Positions 1 through 9,164 of a stretch of 38,828 nt of DNA are shown here, piece after piece (the stretch's first letter is position 1; every line of letters starts with the position of its first letter). Under the pieces are notes generated by a model. The model worked only from the letters and a program-made list of their open reading frames with translations, did not search any database and was not told the DNA's origin. This stretch comes from Sedimentisphaerales bacterium. Its GTDB lineage: Bacteria; Planctomycetota; Phycisphaerae; Sedimentisphaerales; SM23-30. Where the stretch lies: positions 1-38,828 of the forward strand of contig JAFGSR010000215.1 of assembly GCA_016934515.1 (NCBI GenBank), given 5' to 3'. A program made the position numbers and the translations under genes.

Positions 1-111
1 ACGCATGTTAAAATGGCTAAAGTTCACTGGTTACGAGTACTGTAATTATAACAACGTCTATGTGTTAAGATTATTGTCTCTATGGAACAATGGAAATAAT
101 GGTGAATAACC

Positions 112-987
112 TCATTGTATCAACTGCTTTTGATATTGCCTCGGCGTCATGTCTGTAATTTTTTTAAAGGTCCTGTGAAAGTAGCTTGTGTTATTAAAGC
201 CGCACTCGCGAGCTATGGCTTTGTATGACTTATGGGTTGTTAAAAGCAGCAACTGGGATCTTTCCACTCTTTTCTTATTGAGAAATGCAATAGGCCTGAT
301 ACCCAATTCTCTGCTGAACATATCAGATAAATAAGTAGGATGGACCCCGACTATCTCTGACAGGCTTTTCAAATCTATGGGTGCGTGAAGATTGGTTTCG
401 ATATATTCAAGCACTTTGATTACTCTTTCGGTATTGATACTTGAAGTTTCAGGGACGACCTTCATGGTTTTGACGAACGGTACTAACAACATTCTCATAA
501 TTGCCTGGGTTTCCATTATATCTTCGATAGATTCGTCAGGAAAAGGGTATTCAGATTGTCGATGATACCTGGAATAGCCGGGATTTTTTGGATCGTAAGT
601 AGGCAATTTTCGATTGGGATTCAACTCCATCAAACGAAGAAACAATTGCTCTTCATTACCCCTACCTTCGAGCAAAAGCGTAAATTTACGGAGGGAAAAC
701 AAGTCTATGCAACCTTGGCAATTGCAGGTCATATGAATGGAGCATAGTTTCATGTACTTGGGGCATTGGTAACTGTGTCTGGAAAACGCCGGGATAATGA
801 ACAGGGAATTTGGTTTCAGGTGAAAATTTTGATTGCCCAAGGTAATAAAAGCCTCTCCGGCGGGGACATAATAGAGCCTGATAAAGAGACTGGAAATGTT
901 ATGGTAGTTCCACCAATGGCCCAATTCCATCATTTCAACCTGCATTAAGTTTATTTCCAGAGAGTTAATAAGTTTCTGTAAAAGCAT
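112..987 (-). CDS. AraC-family transcriptional regulator
   Basis: A 291-residue protein with the AraC/XylS layout. The N-terminal part (about residues 25-110) reads as a cupin-like effector-binding domain (VPAGEAFITLGNQNFHLKP, then IPAFSRHSY). The C-terminal part (about 190-291) is a double helix-turn-helix: the first HTH lies around LSEIVGVHPTYLSDMFSREL and the family signature around ARECGFNNTSYFHRTFKK followed by MTPRQYQK. It is transcribed away from the sugar-oxidoreductase cluster starting at 1265, the usual arrangement for a local activator, so it probably senses a sugar and controls that cluster and itself. The middle section (about 110-180) carries a linker I do not recognise. The family call is secure; effector and targets are inferred from position. 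Confidence 0.93.
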   Translation of the reverse strand: MLLQKLINSLEINLMQVEMMELGHWWNYHNISSLFIRLYYVPAGEAFITLGNQNFHLKPNSLFIIPAFSRHSYQCPKYMKLCSIHMTCNCQGCIDLFSLRKFTLLLEGRGNEEQLFLRLMELNPNRKLPTYDPKNPGYSRYHRQSEYPFPDESIEDIMETQAIMRMLLVPFVKTMKVVPETSSINTERVIKVLEYIETNLHAPIDLKSLSEIVGVHPTYLSDMFSRELGIRPIAFLNKKRVERSQLLLLTTHKSYKAIARECGFNNTSYFHRTFKKITDMTPRQYQKQLIQ

Positions 988-1264
988 AACTATATTTCCT
1001 GCCGGATGGTATTCTATGTTGATATTATAATATGTTATGTGATATGTTCAATAAATTATCTGAAAAATGCAACGATATTTTATTGATAAATACGCTATAC
1101 TGAGCTAGGATTTGCATAATTAGTGCTTTTATAAGTCTTTACAGCATTGGCACTCATATGTGATATGGCAAATCATTCGATTAGTATTTTTCGGTAAACG
1201 CAATTGGTATAGAATAGGCGGCATAATCTTTTGGCAGGAAAACAAACTGAAAGAGGTGGCAAAG
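988..1264. promoter_or_regulatory. Divergent intergenic region with a repeated 11-mer (candidate AraC operator)
   Basis: This AT-rich stretch separates the AraC-type gene from the first oxidoreductase gene and must hold both promoters. The 11-mer TATGTGATATG occurs twice in the same orientation, at 1036-1046 and 1157-1167, 121 bp apart. Repeated same-orientation half-sites suit AraC-family binding. I see no well-spaced -35/-10 pair and do not assign a transcription start. Confidence 0.4.
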
Positions 1265-2557
1265 ATGGCCCAATCAATAACTCGTAGGAATTTTTTGGCG
1301 AAATCTGCTTTGGCTTTGGCAGTGCCAACTATTATTCCATCTCATGTTCTGGGAAGAAATGGATCTGTTCCACCTAGCGAAAAGATTGTGCTCGGTGCAG
1401 TCGGTATCGGTCCTCGCGGACGATACGTACTCAGTGCGATGTTGAATGAGCCTGATGTGAAGTTCGTGGCAATTTGTGACGTACAGGCTGACCGGAGACA
1501 GCAGGTTAAAGATATGGCGGACAAGCACTACGATAACAATGACTGTGTTATGTACCGCGACATGTTCGAACTGCTAGATCGTAAGGATATCGATGCTGTG
1601 TTGATCGCTACCGGCGACCGTTGGCATGCTTTGGCATCGATACTGGCGGCGAAGGCGGGCAAGGACGTTTATAGTGAGAAGCCATGCGGAATTACGATGG
1701 GAGATTGCATTGATTTAGCCGATACCATGAACCGGTATGGGCGAGTCTTTCAGGCTGGAACACAACGGCGCAGCATTGGCAATTTTCAGTTTGCCGTGGA
1801 TCTGGCTCGCAGTGGCAAGCTGGGAAAGATCCATACCGTTCACGCTTCTATCTACCGACTCCGGGTTAGTTATGATTGGCTTGCCGCCCAGCCTGAACCG
1901 GCAGTAGATGTATGCGATTGGAACCGGTGGCTGGGTCCGGCGCCCTGGCGGCCCTATAATCAGGCTTATGTTCGAGGTGGATGGCGTGGATATTATGATT
2001 TTGATTCAGGTGCAACATTGCTCGATTGGGGTGCACATACAGTTGATTTATGTCAATGGGCACTGGATGCGGATGGAACTACACCGCTGACATACGAAGT
2101 TGATCCTGACGGCAATACGATTTACGCACAATATGCAAATGGAGTGAAGTTGGTTATGCGTCAGGGAGGTTTTAGTAATGAAGGAAGCTGGTTGGATTTA
2201 GGTACCTGTCCGGTTCGGTTCGAAGGAGATGAAGGCTGGGTCGAAACTGGTGATAGCGGCCACGTTGTTGTTTATCCCGAATCGCTGCAGAAAGAAAGGA
2301 ACCTCTTTGCCAAAAGCATACAGGGTACAAATCCGGCCGGGCACACTCGCAATTTCTTTGATTGCGTAAAATCCCGTGCAAATCCAAATTGTGGTCCTGA
2401 GCAAATGCGTTACACTCATCTTGCCTGTCACGCGGCGGCAATTGCCTGGCAGCTGGGCAGAAAGGTTACTTTTGATCCCGTCAAAGTTGAGTTTGCTGGT
2501 GATGATGAAGCTAATCGGATGCGTTCACGTGCAAAGCGTGCCCCCTGGCATATTTAA
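1265..2557 (+). CDS. Tat-exported Gfo/Idh/MocA-family sugar oxidoreductase
   Basis: A 430-residue NAD(P)-dependent oxidoreductase. I place the start at 1265 rather than the in-frame ATG at 1160: AGAGGTGG lies a few bases upstream (1252-1259), and translation then begins with a twin-arginine signal (MAQSITRRNFLAKSAL, then a hydrophobic stretch to about residue 29). The mature protein opens with a Rossmann fold (VLGAVGIGPRGR, FVAICDV), has the family EKP motif (YSEKPCG) and the metal/substrate-region motif DWGAHTVDL. Tat export implies it folds with bound NAD(P) in the cytoplasm and works outside the membrane or attached to it. Relatives oxidise sugar hydroxyls, including C3 of glycosides; substrate here is unknown. 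It heads the cluster opposite the AraC gene. Confidence 0.9.
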   Translation: MAQSITRRNFLAKSALALAVPTIIPSHVLGRNGSVPPSEKIVLGAVGIGPRGRYVLSAMLNEPDVKFVAICDVQADRRQQVKDMADKHYDNNDCVMYRDMFELLDRKDIDAVLIATGDRWHALASILAAKAGKDVYSEKPCGITMGDCIDLADTMNRYGRVFQAGTQRRSIGNFQFAVDLARSGKLGKIHTVHASIYRLRVSYDWLAAQPEPAVDVCDWNRWLGPAPWRPYNQAYVRGGWRGYYDFDSGATLLDWGAHTVDLCQWALDADGTTPLTYEVDPDGNTIYAQYANGVKLVMRQGGFSNEGSWLDLGTCPVRFEGDEGWVETGDSGHVVVYPESLQKERNLFAKSIQGTNPAGHTRNFFDCVKSRANPNCGPEQMRYTHLACHAAAIAWQLGRKVTFDPVKVEFAGDDEANRMRSRAKRAPWHI

Positions 2558-2612
2558 AAGGGAGTTTAGTACTACAACGCCATTTGTATAAAACAACCAT
2601 CTGGGTAATATT

Positions 2613-5600
2613 ATGAAAAAACAACGATATATAATAATCGCCATTTTGTTATTTTTGGCCATTTCGGTCAGTCCCAATCCGGTATTTCTGAATGCTCAAG
2701 AAGCTCAAGCTGCGGTAAATGATCTCAACGTGAAGAGTGAAGAAGAGCAAGTGCAGATTGCGGTTTTGCAATCCGATGCACAATTGTTTGATAAGGTTAC
2801 GGCGTGCCGAAAATTGACTTTAATCGGCACTAAAAAATCAGTTCCCGTCTTGGCCGGCCTTTTGGATGATGATTCCCTTGGAGATTACGCCCGGATTGCA
2901 ATGGAAAGAATTGAAGATCCAAGTGTTGATGATGCTTTTCGTGAGGCCTTGGATAAATGTCAGGGCAGGTTACTGGTTGGAGTAGTTAATTCAATCGGTG
3001 CTCGCCGAGATGTTCAAGCAGTAAGCCTGCTCAGCAAACTCGCAAGTGATTCTGCTGCGGGAGTGCGTGCGGAGGCACTGGCGGCATTGGGGATGATTGC
3101 CACCGACGAAGCTGTTGCAATCATTCTGCATGTCATGACTACCGGTCCAGAAATGCTACGTTCAGCGGCGGCGGATGCGGCGTTGAGATGTGCTGAATAT
3201 CAGTTGTCCCAAAGCAAACAGAAAAAAGCCGTGGAGCTTTACGAAACTGTTCGCAAGGCCGATGTGTCCGAGCATTTATACACCGCGGCGACCTATGGTG
3301 AGATTCGTGCCCGTGGAACTGCCGGTTTGCCTTTGCTCATCAAGCAACTGAAAACTGACAACTACGTTATGATTAATGTTGCGCTCCGTGCCGCTCGCGA
3401 ACTACCCGGACCGGAGGTGACTGAGGCGTTGGTTGCTGAGTTGGGCAAGTTGCAGCCGAATATTCAGATATTATTGATTAAGGTATTGGCCGATCGTAAA
3501 GGACCAAAAGTAAGCGAGAGTTTAGAAGCTTTGGCTGCCAGTGACAATCCAGAAGTGCGTGCCGAATCATTGAAGGTCCTGGGCAAGGTCGGGAATGTCT
3601 CTTCTGTAGGTGTTCTTCTTGCTGCCGTTAAAGCCGGTGGGGAAGATGCAACCATTGCCCTGAGCAGTCTGCGGATGATCAAAGGCGGCGGGGTTAATGA
3701 GGCAATTGTCGGAAAAATGAAGATCGCCCAGTCTGATGAAAAAGTAGAACTAATCAAAATACTATCCGACAGGAATGCAAGTGTTGCAGTAGATGCTGTT
3801 TTCGCTGAAGCTCAAAGCCCGGACAGTCAGGTACGTTCGGCGGCATTTAAAGCTCTTGCAAATTTGGCAGGCCCTGATGATGTAGGCCGAGTTGTTAATC
3901 TTGTTAGAGCTCTGGAAGATACTGCCGGTCGAAAAGAAGCCGAAAGAGCTGTCATATCTGTGGCGGGTAAGATAACTGATAAGTCAACGCGGACAGATAT
4001 TATTATAGCGGCATTAAAGCAGGAAAAAAAGGTCGATGCCCGTTGTTCTTTATTACGTATTTTGTCTTCTTTCTCAGACGATAAGTCATTTCAGATTATT
4101 AAATCTTCGTTGGGGGATGAAAATGAGCAAGTTAAAGATACTGCAGTTCGAGCCATCACAGCCTGGCCGGATTCAGATGCTCTGGAAACTTTGTTTGCCA
4201 TCTTTAAGGGCACCAACAACCAGACGCATCGAGTCCTGGCCTTGCGCAGCTATGTTCGGCTTCTCAGGCAGGATAAGCAGATTGCCTCAGAGAAAAAAGT
4301 CGAGATACTTGGTGAAATCATAAAGCAAGTGGATACCACTGCTGAGAAGAAAAATATTCTAAGCAGTCTGGCTTCGATGCAGCATTCGTCAGCTTTAACA
4401 ATAGCTGAACAATATTTAAGCAATCCACAGGTCAAGAATGAAGCGGAGCTTGCTACAATTCAGATTGCTCAGTCGATTGCGGGGGCTTGGCCGGTCGAAG
4501 CAAAGGCGGCGGCATTGGAAATAGTCAAAACGACATCCGATGATGCGTTACGCAATCAGGCCCGTGCTCTGGTGAAAACCATTGAAGGTTTCGAAGATTT
4601 TATCACCGACTGGCAGGTTTCGGGGCCATATCTTAAGGCCGGGAAAAACTACAGTCAGCTTTTTGATACGGCGTTTGCGCCCGAAACCGGTGATGAGGAT
4701 GTTGACTGGTCGCCAATGCCTGCCGGAACTAACGCTGAAAAGCCCTGGATGCTTGATCTTCTCAAGCTCTATCCCGGTAATAACCGCATAGCGTATGTGT
4801 ACTCATGGGTCCAATCATCAATCCAACAGAAGGCTCGTCTGGAACTGGGTAGTGACGATGGCGTCAAGGTCTGGCTAAACGACAAGGTTGTCCACGCTAA
4901 TAATATCGCAAGAGCTGCAATTCCCGGGTCGGACAAGGTAGATGTTCAACTCCAGAAGGGCTGGAACAAGTTGATGCTTAAGGTTACCCAAAACACTTCT
5001 TCCTGGGAGTTTTGCTTAAGGTTGCGCGATGCGGCGGGCAATAAGCTCGAAAATATCACTGTTGACAGTTTCCATCAAGAGCAGCCTGAGGCTCTGTTTG
5101 ATGGTAAAACATTTACCGGCTGGGAGGGCGATCTTAAGTGGTTCCGCATTCAGGATGGTGCTATTGTTGCCGGTAAATTGTCAGAAGATATACCCCACAA
5201 CTTTTTCCTGGCGACAACTAAAAAATACTATAATTTTGAATTGTGTTTAAAAGTCAAGACCTCGGCTTCTGGCGTCAACGGAGGTATCCAGCTACGCAGC
5301 CAACGGGCTGAGAATCATCATGAAGTAAAAGGTTTCCAGGCGGACCTTGGTCAGGTATACTGGGGGGGCTTGTACGATGAGGCACGACGTAACAGATTCC
5401 TGGTGGCGCCTGATGAGGACTTACAGAAAACCATCAAACACAACGAGTGGAATGTTTTTAAGATACGGTGCGTTAATGACCGAATTCAAATATTTTTAAA
5501 TGGTGTTAAGACGGTTGATTACATCGAGGCCGATCCGGAAATTGCCAAACAAGCTGGAATCATTGCGATACAGATACATGGCGGTCAGCCGGCTGAAGCA

Positions 5601-5633
5601 TGGTATAAGGATATCACAATCAAAGAGTTATGA
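2613..5633 (+). CDS. Secreted HEAT-repeat protein with beta-sandwich and C-terminal DUF1080 (3-keto-disaccharide hydrolase-type) domain
   Basis: A 1006-residue multidomain protein. Residues 1-33 form a Sec signal peptide. About 60-650 are tandem alpha-helical HEAT-like repeats (recurring VRAEALAALG, VRAESLKVLG, VRSAAFKALAN). About 663-825 are a beta-sandwich of PA14/carbohydrate-binding look (DWQVSGPY, LELGSDDGVKVWLNDK, GWNKLMLKV). About 826-1006 are DUF1080 (LFDGKTFTGWEG, NGGIQLRSQR, HNEWNVFKIRCVNDR, IQIHGG). DUF1080 proteins are concanavalin-like folds, some shown to cleave 3-keto-glycosides. The gene sits 55 bp after a Tat-exported Gfo/Idh oxidoreductase, which could make such substrates. 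The long helical scaffold suggests partner binding or surface assembly. Domain calls are strong; cleavage activity is inference. The ribosome site is weak (GGGT). Confidence 0.88.
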   Translation: MKKQRYIIIAILLFLAISVSPNPVFLNAQEAQAAVNDLNVKSEEEQVQIAVLQSDAQLFDKVTACRKLTLIGTKKSVPVLAGLLDDDSLGDYARIAMERIEDPSVDDAFREALDKCQGRLLVGVVNSIGARRDVQAVSLLSKLASDSAAGVRAEALAALGMIATDEAVAIILHVMTTGPEMLRSAAADAALRCAEYQLSQSKQKKAVELYETVRKADVSEHLYTAATYGEIRARGTAGLPLLIKQLKTDNYVMINVALRAARELPGPEVTEALVAELGKLQPNIQILLIKVLADRKGPKVSESLEALAASDNPEVRAESLKVLGKVGNVSSVGVLLAAVKAGGEDATIALSSLRMIKGGGVNEAIVGKMKIAQSDEKVELIKILSDRNASVAVDAVFAEAQSPDSQVRSAAFKALANLAGPDDVGRVVNLVRALEDTAGRKEAERAVISVAGKITDKSTRTDIIIAALKQEKKVDARCSLLRILSSFSDDKSFQIIKSSLGDENEQVKDTAVRAITAWPDSDALETLFAIFKGTNNQTHRVLALRSYVRLLRQDKQIASEKKVEILGEIIKQVDTTAEKKNILSSLASMQHSSALTIAEQYLSNPQVKNEAELATIQIAQSIAGAWPVEAKAAALEIVKTTSDDALRNQARALVKTIEGFEDFITDWQVSGPYLKAGKNYSQLFDTAFAPETGDEDVDWSPMPAGTNAEKPWMLDLLKLYPGNNRIAYVYSWVQSSIQQKARLELGSDDGVKVWLNDKVVHANNIARAAIPGSDKVDVQLQKGWNKLMLKVTQNTSSWEFCLRLRDAAGNKLENITVDSFHQEQPEALFDGKTFTGWEGDLKWFRIQDGAIVAGKLSEDIPHNFFLATTKKYYNFELCLKVKTSASGVNGGIQLRSQRAENHHEVKGFQADLGQVYWGGLYDEARRNRFLVAPDEDLQKTIKHNEWNVFKIRCVNDRIQIFLNGVKTVDYIEADPEIAKQAGIIAIQIHGGQPAEAWYKDITIKEL

Positions 5634-5678
5634 AATGCTTTTACCCTGAAGAATTACACAGATTAAGGAGAAAAAACT

Positions 5679-6809
5679 GTGAAGAAGCTGAATATAGCGA
5701 TCATCGGCTGTGGCTTTATGGGAAGAACTCACTCCAACGCATATCGCCGGGTGAGTAATTTCTTTGATCTGGAATATAAGCCTGTACTAAAAGCTATCTG
5801 TGACCGTAATGAAGAAAAGGCAAAGGGATTTGCAAATCAGTGGGATTATGAATCAGTGGAGACTGATTGGAAAAAGATGCTTGAACGTGACGATATTGAC
5901 ATAATAGACATCTGCACCCCAAACAATCTACATGCTGAGATTGCCATTGCCGCTGCGGAAGCGGGAAAGATGATTGTATGTGAAAAGCCGCTGGCGATGA
6001 ACGCCGCTCAGGGTCAGACAATGGTCGATGCCGTTGAGAAAGCCGGTGTGGCCAATCTGGTCTCTTATAATTATCGCCGAATTCCTGCTGTAACCCTGGC
6101 AAAAAATCTGATTGACCAAGGCAAGTTGGGTAAAATTTATCATTACCGGGCCAATTTTCTTCAGGACTGGACTATTTCAACGGACCTTCCTCAGGGTGGC
6201 GATGGCCTGTGGCGGCTGGATGTCAAAGAGTCCGGCAGCGGTGTAACAGGGGACCTGCTGGCACACTGCATTGATACAGCTATTTGGCTAAACGGCCCCA
6301 TCAAAGAAGTCACTGCTATGACGGAAACATTTGTCAAAGAGCGTCAGAGCGTTACCAGTGGCAAAGTGGAGCCGGTGAAAATCGATGATGCCTGTGCTTT
6401 TTTAGCGCGGTTTGCAAACGGTTCTTTGGCGGTTTTTGAATCAACCCGATATGCCCGGGGCCATAAAGCACTTTACACTTTTGAGATAAATGGAGAACAT
6501 GCTTCTATCGCCTGGGACTTGCATGATCTGCACAGGCTCTCCTGGTTTGATCACCGGGATGAAGGTATCACGCGGGGCTGGCGCTCTATCCATGTTACCG
6601 ACGGTGAGCATCCGTACATGGATAAATGGTGGGTGCCGGGTCTGCAAATAGGATATGAGCATAGTTTTGTTCACCAGGTAGCCGATTTTCTGGAAGGTTT
6701 GGCAAAGTCAACGCCGGTCAGTCCAACCTTTCGTGATGCCCTTGAAACCCAGAAAGTTTGTGATGCTGTTCTGGATTCGGCAAAGAGTGGACAATGGGTT
6801 AAAATTTAA
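5679..6809 (+). CDS. Cytoplasmic Gfo/Idh/MocA-family oxidoreductase (GTG start)
   Basis: A 376-residue NAD(P)-dependent oxidoreductase without a signal peptide. It starts at a GTG with a strong AAGGAG at 5665-5670. The N-terminus is a Rossmann fold ([20 protein letters not shown], with [13 protein letters not shown]), followed by [14 protein letters not shown], the conserved VCEKPLAMN and, in the C-terminal domain, [18 protein letters not shown], which supplies the family's D-x-x-x-H catalytic pair. The family handles sugars, inositols and their keto forms. Pairing one exported and one cytoplasmic family member suggests that one oxidises a glycoside and the other acts on the released keto-sugar (for example by reducing it) inside the cell. 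This direction is inferred, not shown. Confidence 0.92.
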   Translation: MKKLNIAIIGCGFMGRTHSNAYRRVSNFFDLEYKPVLKAICDRNEEKAKGFANQWDYESVETDWKKMLERDDIDIIDICTPNNLHAEIAIAAAEAGKMIVCEKPLAMNAAQGQTMVDAVEKAGVANLVSYNYRRIPAVTLAKNLIDQGKLGKIYHYRANFLQDWTISTDLPQGGDGLWRLDVKESGSGVTGDLLAHCIDTAIWLNGPIKEVTAMTETFVKERQSVTSGKVEPVKIDDACAFLARFANGSLAVFESTRYARGHKALYTFEINGEHASIAWDLHDLHRLSWFDHRDEGITRGWRSIHVTDGEHPYMDKWWVPGLQIGYEHSFVHQVADFLEGLAKSTPVSPTFRDALETQKVCDAVLDSAKSGQWVKI

Positions 6810-6838
6810 TAACCATAAACATAAAATGGAGAACAGAT

Positions 6839-7876
6839 ATGTCTGCAAATAACTACCCCAAACTGCACAACGCAATGTGGCCCGGACTGGTGGGCAAGGG
6901 ACCGGACTCGGAACCGCCAATTGATCTGGATACGATGCTGGATCTTACGGCAAATGCGCAAGTGGACGGCCAGAAGTATGATGGTGTGGATTTATTTCTC
7001 TGTGATCCGCATGTCAGCATTAATAGTACTAAAGAGGATTTGAAGATTATTTCGGACAAAATCGTTTCCAGGGAGTTGATGATTGGATCTCTGGTGGCGC
7101 CGGTGTGGGAACCAACCGGTGGTGGATCGGCTATGGGCAGCGATGAGGATCGCAACCGTTTTCTCGAACAGGTACGCAAAGCATGCCGAATCGCCCAGCA
7201 ACTGCGCGAATCCGGGGTGCGTCCTTATGGTGTTGTACGTATCGACTCTGCATGCAGTCCCCAAGAGTGGGCAAGCGATCCAGTAGGAAACCATCGCAAG
7301 ATAGCAGACACTTTTCGAAAGGCCTGTGACATTGCTGCGGATTTTGGAGAGAAACTGGCTGCGGAGGGGGAGATATGCTGGGGCGGTATGCATAACTGGA
7401 AGGATATGGTGGAGTTGCTTGAGATGGTGGACAGGCCAAACATGGGGTTCCAGGCGGATATGGCGCACACCCTATTGTATCTGCTCGGCTATAATGCACC
7501 TGAACATCGTATTCTCCCGGAGGATTTTGATTGGACTGATTCTAAGACCTTGGATAAAGCTTATTGCGAGCTTACGGATGCCCTGGGCCCCTGGACGATT
7601 GATCTGCATATAGCTCAGAACGACGCAACCGTTCATGGCAGCGGGTCACATGACAAAACCGGACGCCATTGCATGGTGACGGATCCTAACGGGAAACTCG
7701 ATATTGTTCACGAAGCGGGATATTGGTTTCGTAACCAGAAGGGAGAAACAGCGAAGGCATTTCAGCATATCTGTTGGGACGGATGCATGTTTGCAAATGA
7801 TATTATGCTGAAGCAGCAGACTTGGAATGACATTCTAGCTGTCATGCTCAAGGTTCGTGATGCTCATGGGTGGTAA
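6839..7876 (+). CDS. Sugar phosphate isomerase/epimerase-type TIM-barrel protein
   Basis: A 345-residue protein of the AP-endonuclease-2 / xylose-isomerase-like TIM-barrel superfamily (PF01261-like). Strand-end acidic and histidine residues fit a divalent-metal site: [14 protein letters not shown] (Glu), [13 protein letters not shown] (Asp and His), IDLHIAQND (His) and a C-terminal IVHEAGYW (His/Glu). GGAGA lies at 6828-6832 before the ATG, 29 bp after the previous stop. Members are isomerases, epimerases, dehydratases or, in 3-keto-sugar pathways, lyase/hydratase-type enzymes acting on keto-glycosides. The position between a Gfo/Idh enzyme and a sugar kinase fits a sugar-interconversion step, but the substrate cannot be read from sequence. 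Confidence 0.85.
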   Translation: MSANNYPKLHNAMWPGLVGKGPDSEPPIDLDTMLDLTANAQVDGQKYDGVDLFLCDPHVSINSTKEDLKIISDKIVSRELMIGSLVAPVWEPTGGGSAMGSDEDRNRFLEQVRKACRIAQQLRESGVRPYGVVRIDSACSPQEWASDPVGNHRKIADTFRKACDIAADFGEKLAAEGEICWGGMHNWKDMVELLEMVDRPNMGFQADMAHTLLYLLGYNAPEHRILPEDFDWTDSKTLDKAYCELTDALGPWTIDLHIAQNDATVHGSGSHDKTGRHCMVTDPNGKLDIVHEAGYWFRNQKGETAKAFQHICWDGCMFANDIMLKQQTWNDILAVMLKVRDAHGW

Positions 7877-7920
7877 AAACCTATACCAATATTTCTGTTT
7901 TCTACATTAGAGGAAGAACA

Positions 7921-9087
7921 ATGTTAAAGCAACTAACTTTTTTGGGATTGCTTAATCTTTATTTAACGTGCACAATCGTACAGAGTGCTGAACCGCTCGT
8001 CTTCAAGAAACAGAAGATAAGCGATCTGCCTTACGAGGCAGCATGTGCCGTCGACCTCAACAACGATGGCAAACTCGACATCGTCTGTGGCGAATACTGG
8101 TATCCGGGCCCACACTTCGACAAAAGCCACAAGATGTGTGATCTGGTTAATCAAAGCAATTACTTTGATGACTTTGGCGTTTATCCCATGGACGTAAACG
8201 GCGACGGATATATGGACATTGTCAGTGGCGGTTGGTTTGGTAAGAAATTGTCATGGCGCGAAAATCCCAAAGGTAAAATTGAACTGTGGAAGGTCCATGA
8301 AATTGAGCAAGTCGGCAATATTGAACGACCATGTTTCTGGGATGTCGATGGTGATGGTTTTGTCGAAGTTATACCAAATCTGCCTAATGGCCCATTGCTT
8401 ATCTTTCAACTCGTCCGCGATGTTAACGGCAAAGGTACCGGCGTTTTTAAACGCTACGAAATCTCACCCGAAAAGCAGGACCACGGCTTGGGATTCGGCG
8501 ATCTCAATGGCGACGGGCGCAGCGACTTAATTCTATCCAAGGGCTGGTTCGAGGCACCTGCCAAACCCTTCACGCAAAGCTGGATATGGCATCCTGATTT
8601 TGATTTGGGGCATGCCAGCATACCCATGCCGGTTTACGACATAGACGGCGATGGTAAAAACGATATTATCGTTGGAATGGGCCACGATTATGGCTTGGCA
8701 TGGTGGCAGCAGGGCAAAAACAAGTCCTGGACCAAACATGATATCGAAACTACCAGGTCTCAGTACCATGAAATGAGACTGGCAGACCTTGACAAAGACG
8801 GACGGCCTGAACTGGTTACCGGTAAACGCTACCATGCCCACAATGGTGCAGATCCCGGGGCCGACGATCCCGTTGGCCTTTACTATTTCACCTTGCAAAA
8901 AGACAACATAAAATGTGTGACAATCGATTACGGTCCAGCCGATAAGGCAAGTGGTGCCGGTATCTACATGTGGATCGCCGACATCGACAACAATGGTTTT
9001 GATGATATCATTGCGCCAGGCAAAGAAGGCCTTTATCTGTTCAAAAACCAGGGCCAAGCCAAAGCCTCTCCCCCGGCAAAAAACTGA
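7921..9087 (+). CDS. Secreted FG-GAP/VCBS-repeat beta-propeller protein
   Basis: A 388-residue protein. I use the ATG at 7921 (AGAGGAAG just upstream) rather than the in-frame ATG at 7870, which would overlap the previous gene and spoil the signal peptide (MLKQLTFLGLLNLYLTCTIV, cleavage near QSA). The body holds seven copies of an EF-like loop: DLNNDGKLD, DVNGDGYMD, DVDGDGFVE, DLNGDGRSD, DIDGDGKND, DLDKDGRPE and DIDNNGFDD. Seven repeats fit a seven-bladed, calcium-stabilised propeller. It is probably periplasmic or extracellular and may bind carbohydrate or protein partners; no catalytic motif is visible. Its codons look richer in C-ending triplets than those of neighbouring genes, a possible sign of separate ancestry. 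Confidence 0.87.
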   Translation: MLKQLTFLGLLNLYLTCTIVQSAEPLVFKKQKISDLPYEAACAVDLNNDGKLDIVCGEYWYPGPHFDKSHKMCDLVNQSNYFDDFGVYPMDVNGDGYMDIVSGGWFGKKLSWRENPKGKIELWKVHEIEQVGNIERPCFWDVDGDGFVEVIPNLPNGPLLIFQLVRDVNGKGTGVFKRYEISPEKQDHGLGFGDLNGDGRSDLILSKGWFEAPAKPFTQSWIWHPDFDLGHASIPMPVYDIDGDGKNDIIVGMGHDYGLAWWQQGKNKSWTKHDIETTRSQYHEMRLADLDKDGRPELVTGKRYHAHNGADPGADDPVGLYYFTLQKDNIKCVTIDYGPADKASGAGIYMWIADIDNNGFDDIIAPGKEGLYLFKNQGQAKASPPAKN

Positions 9088-9164
9088 TCACCTGTTACTG
9101 TCGTAGAAGCAGGATAGGTTTATAACGTGAAACCAAGTCATTAATAATATTAGAAAGGCGAAAA

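Noticed and set aside
1083-1101. TTGATA and TATACT before the first oxidoreductase gene as a promoter
   Set aside because: The spacer is only 7 bp, far from the usual 16-18, so the pair cannot act as a -35/-10 set.
8533-9057. A 174-codon open frame antisense to the FG-GAP gene
   Set aside because: It is the complement of a repetitive coding sequence with periodic Asp/Gly codons; the product has no domain and no ribosome site.
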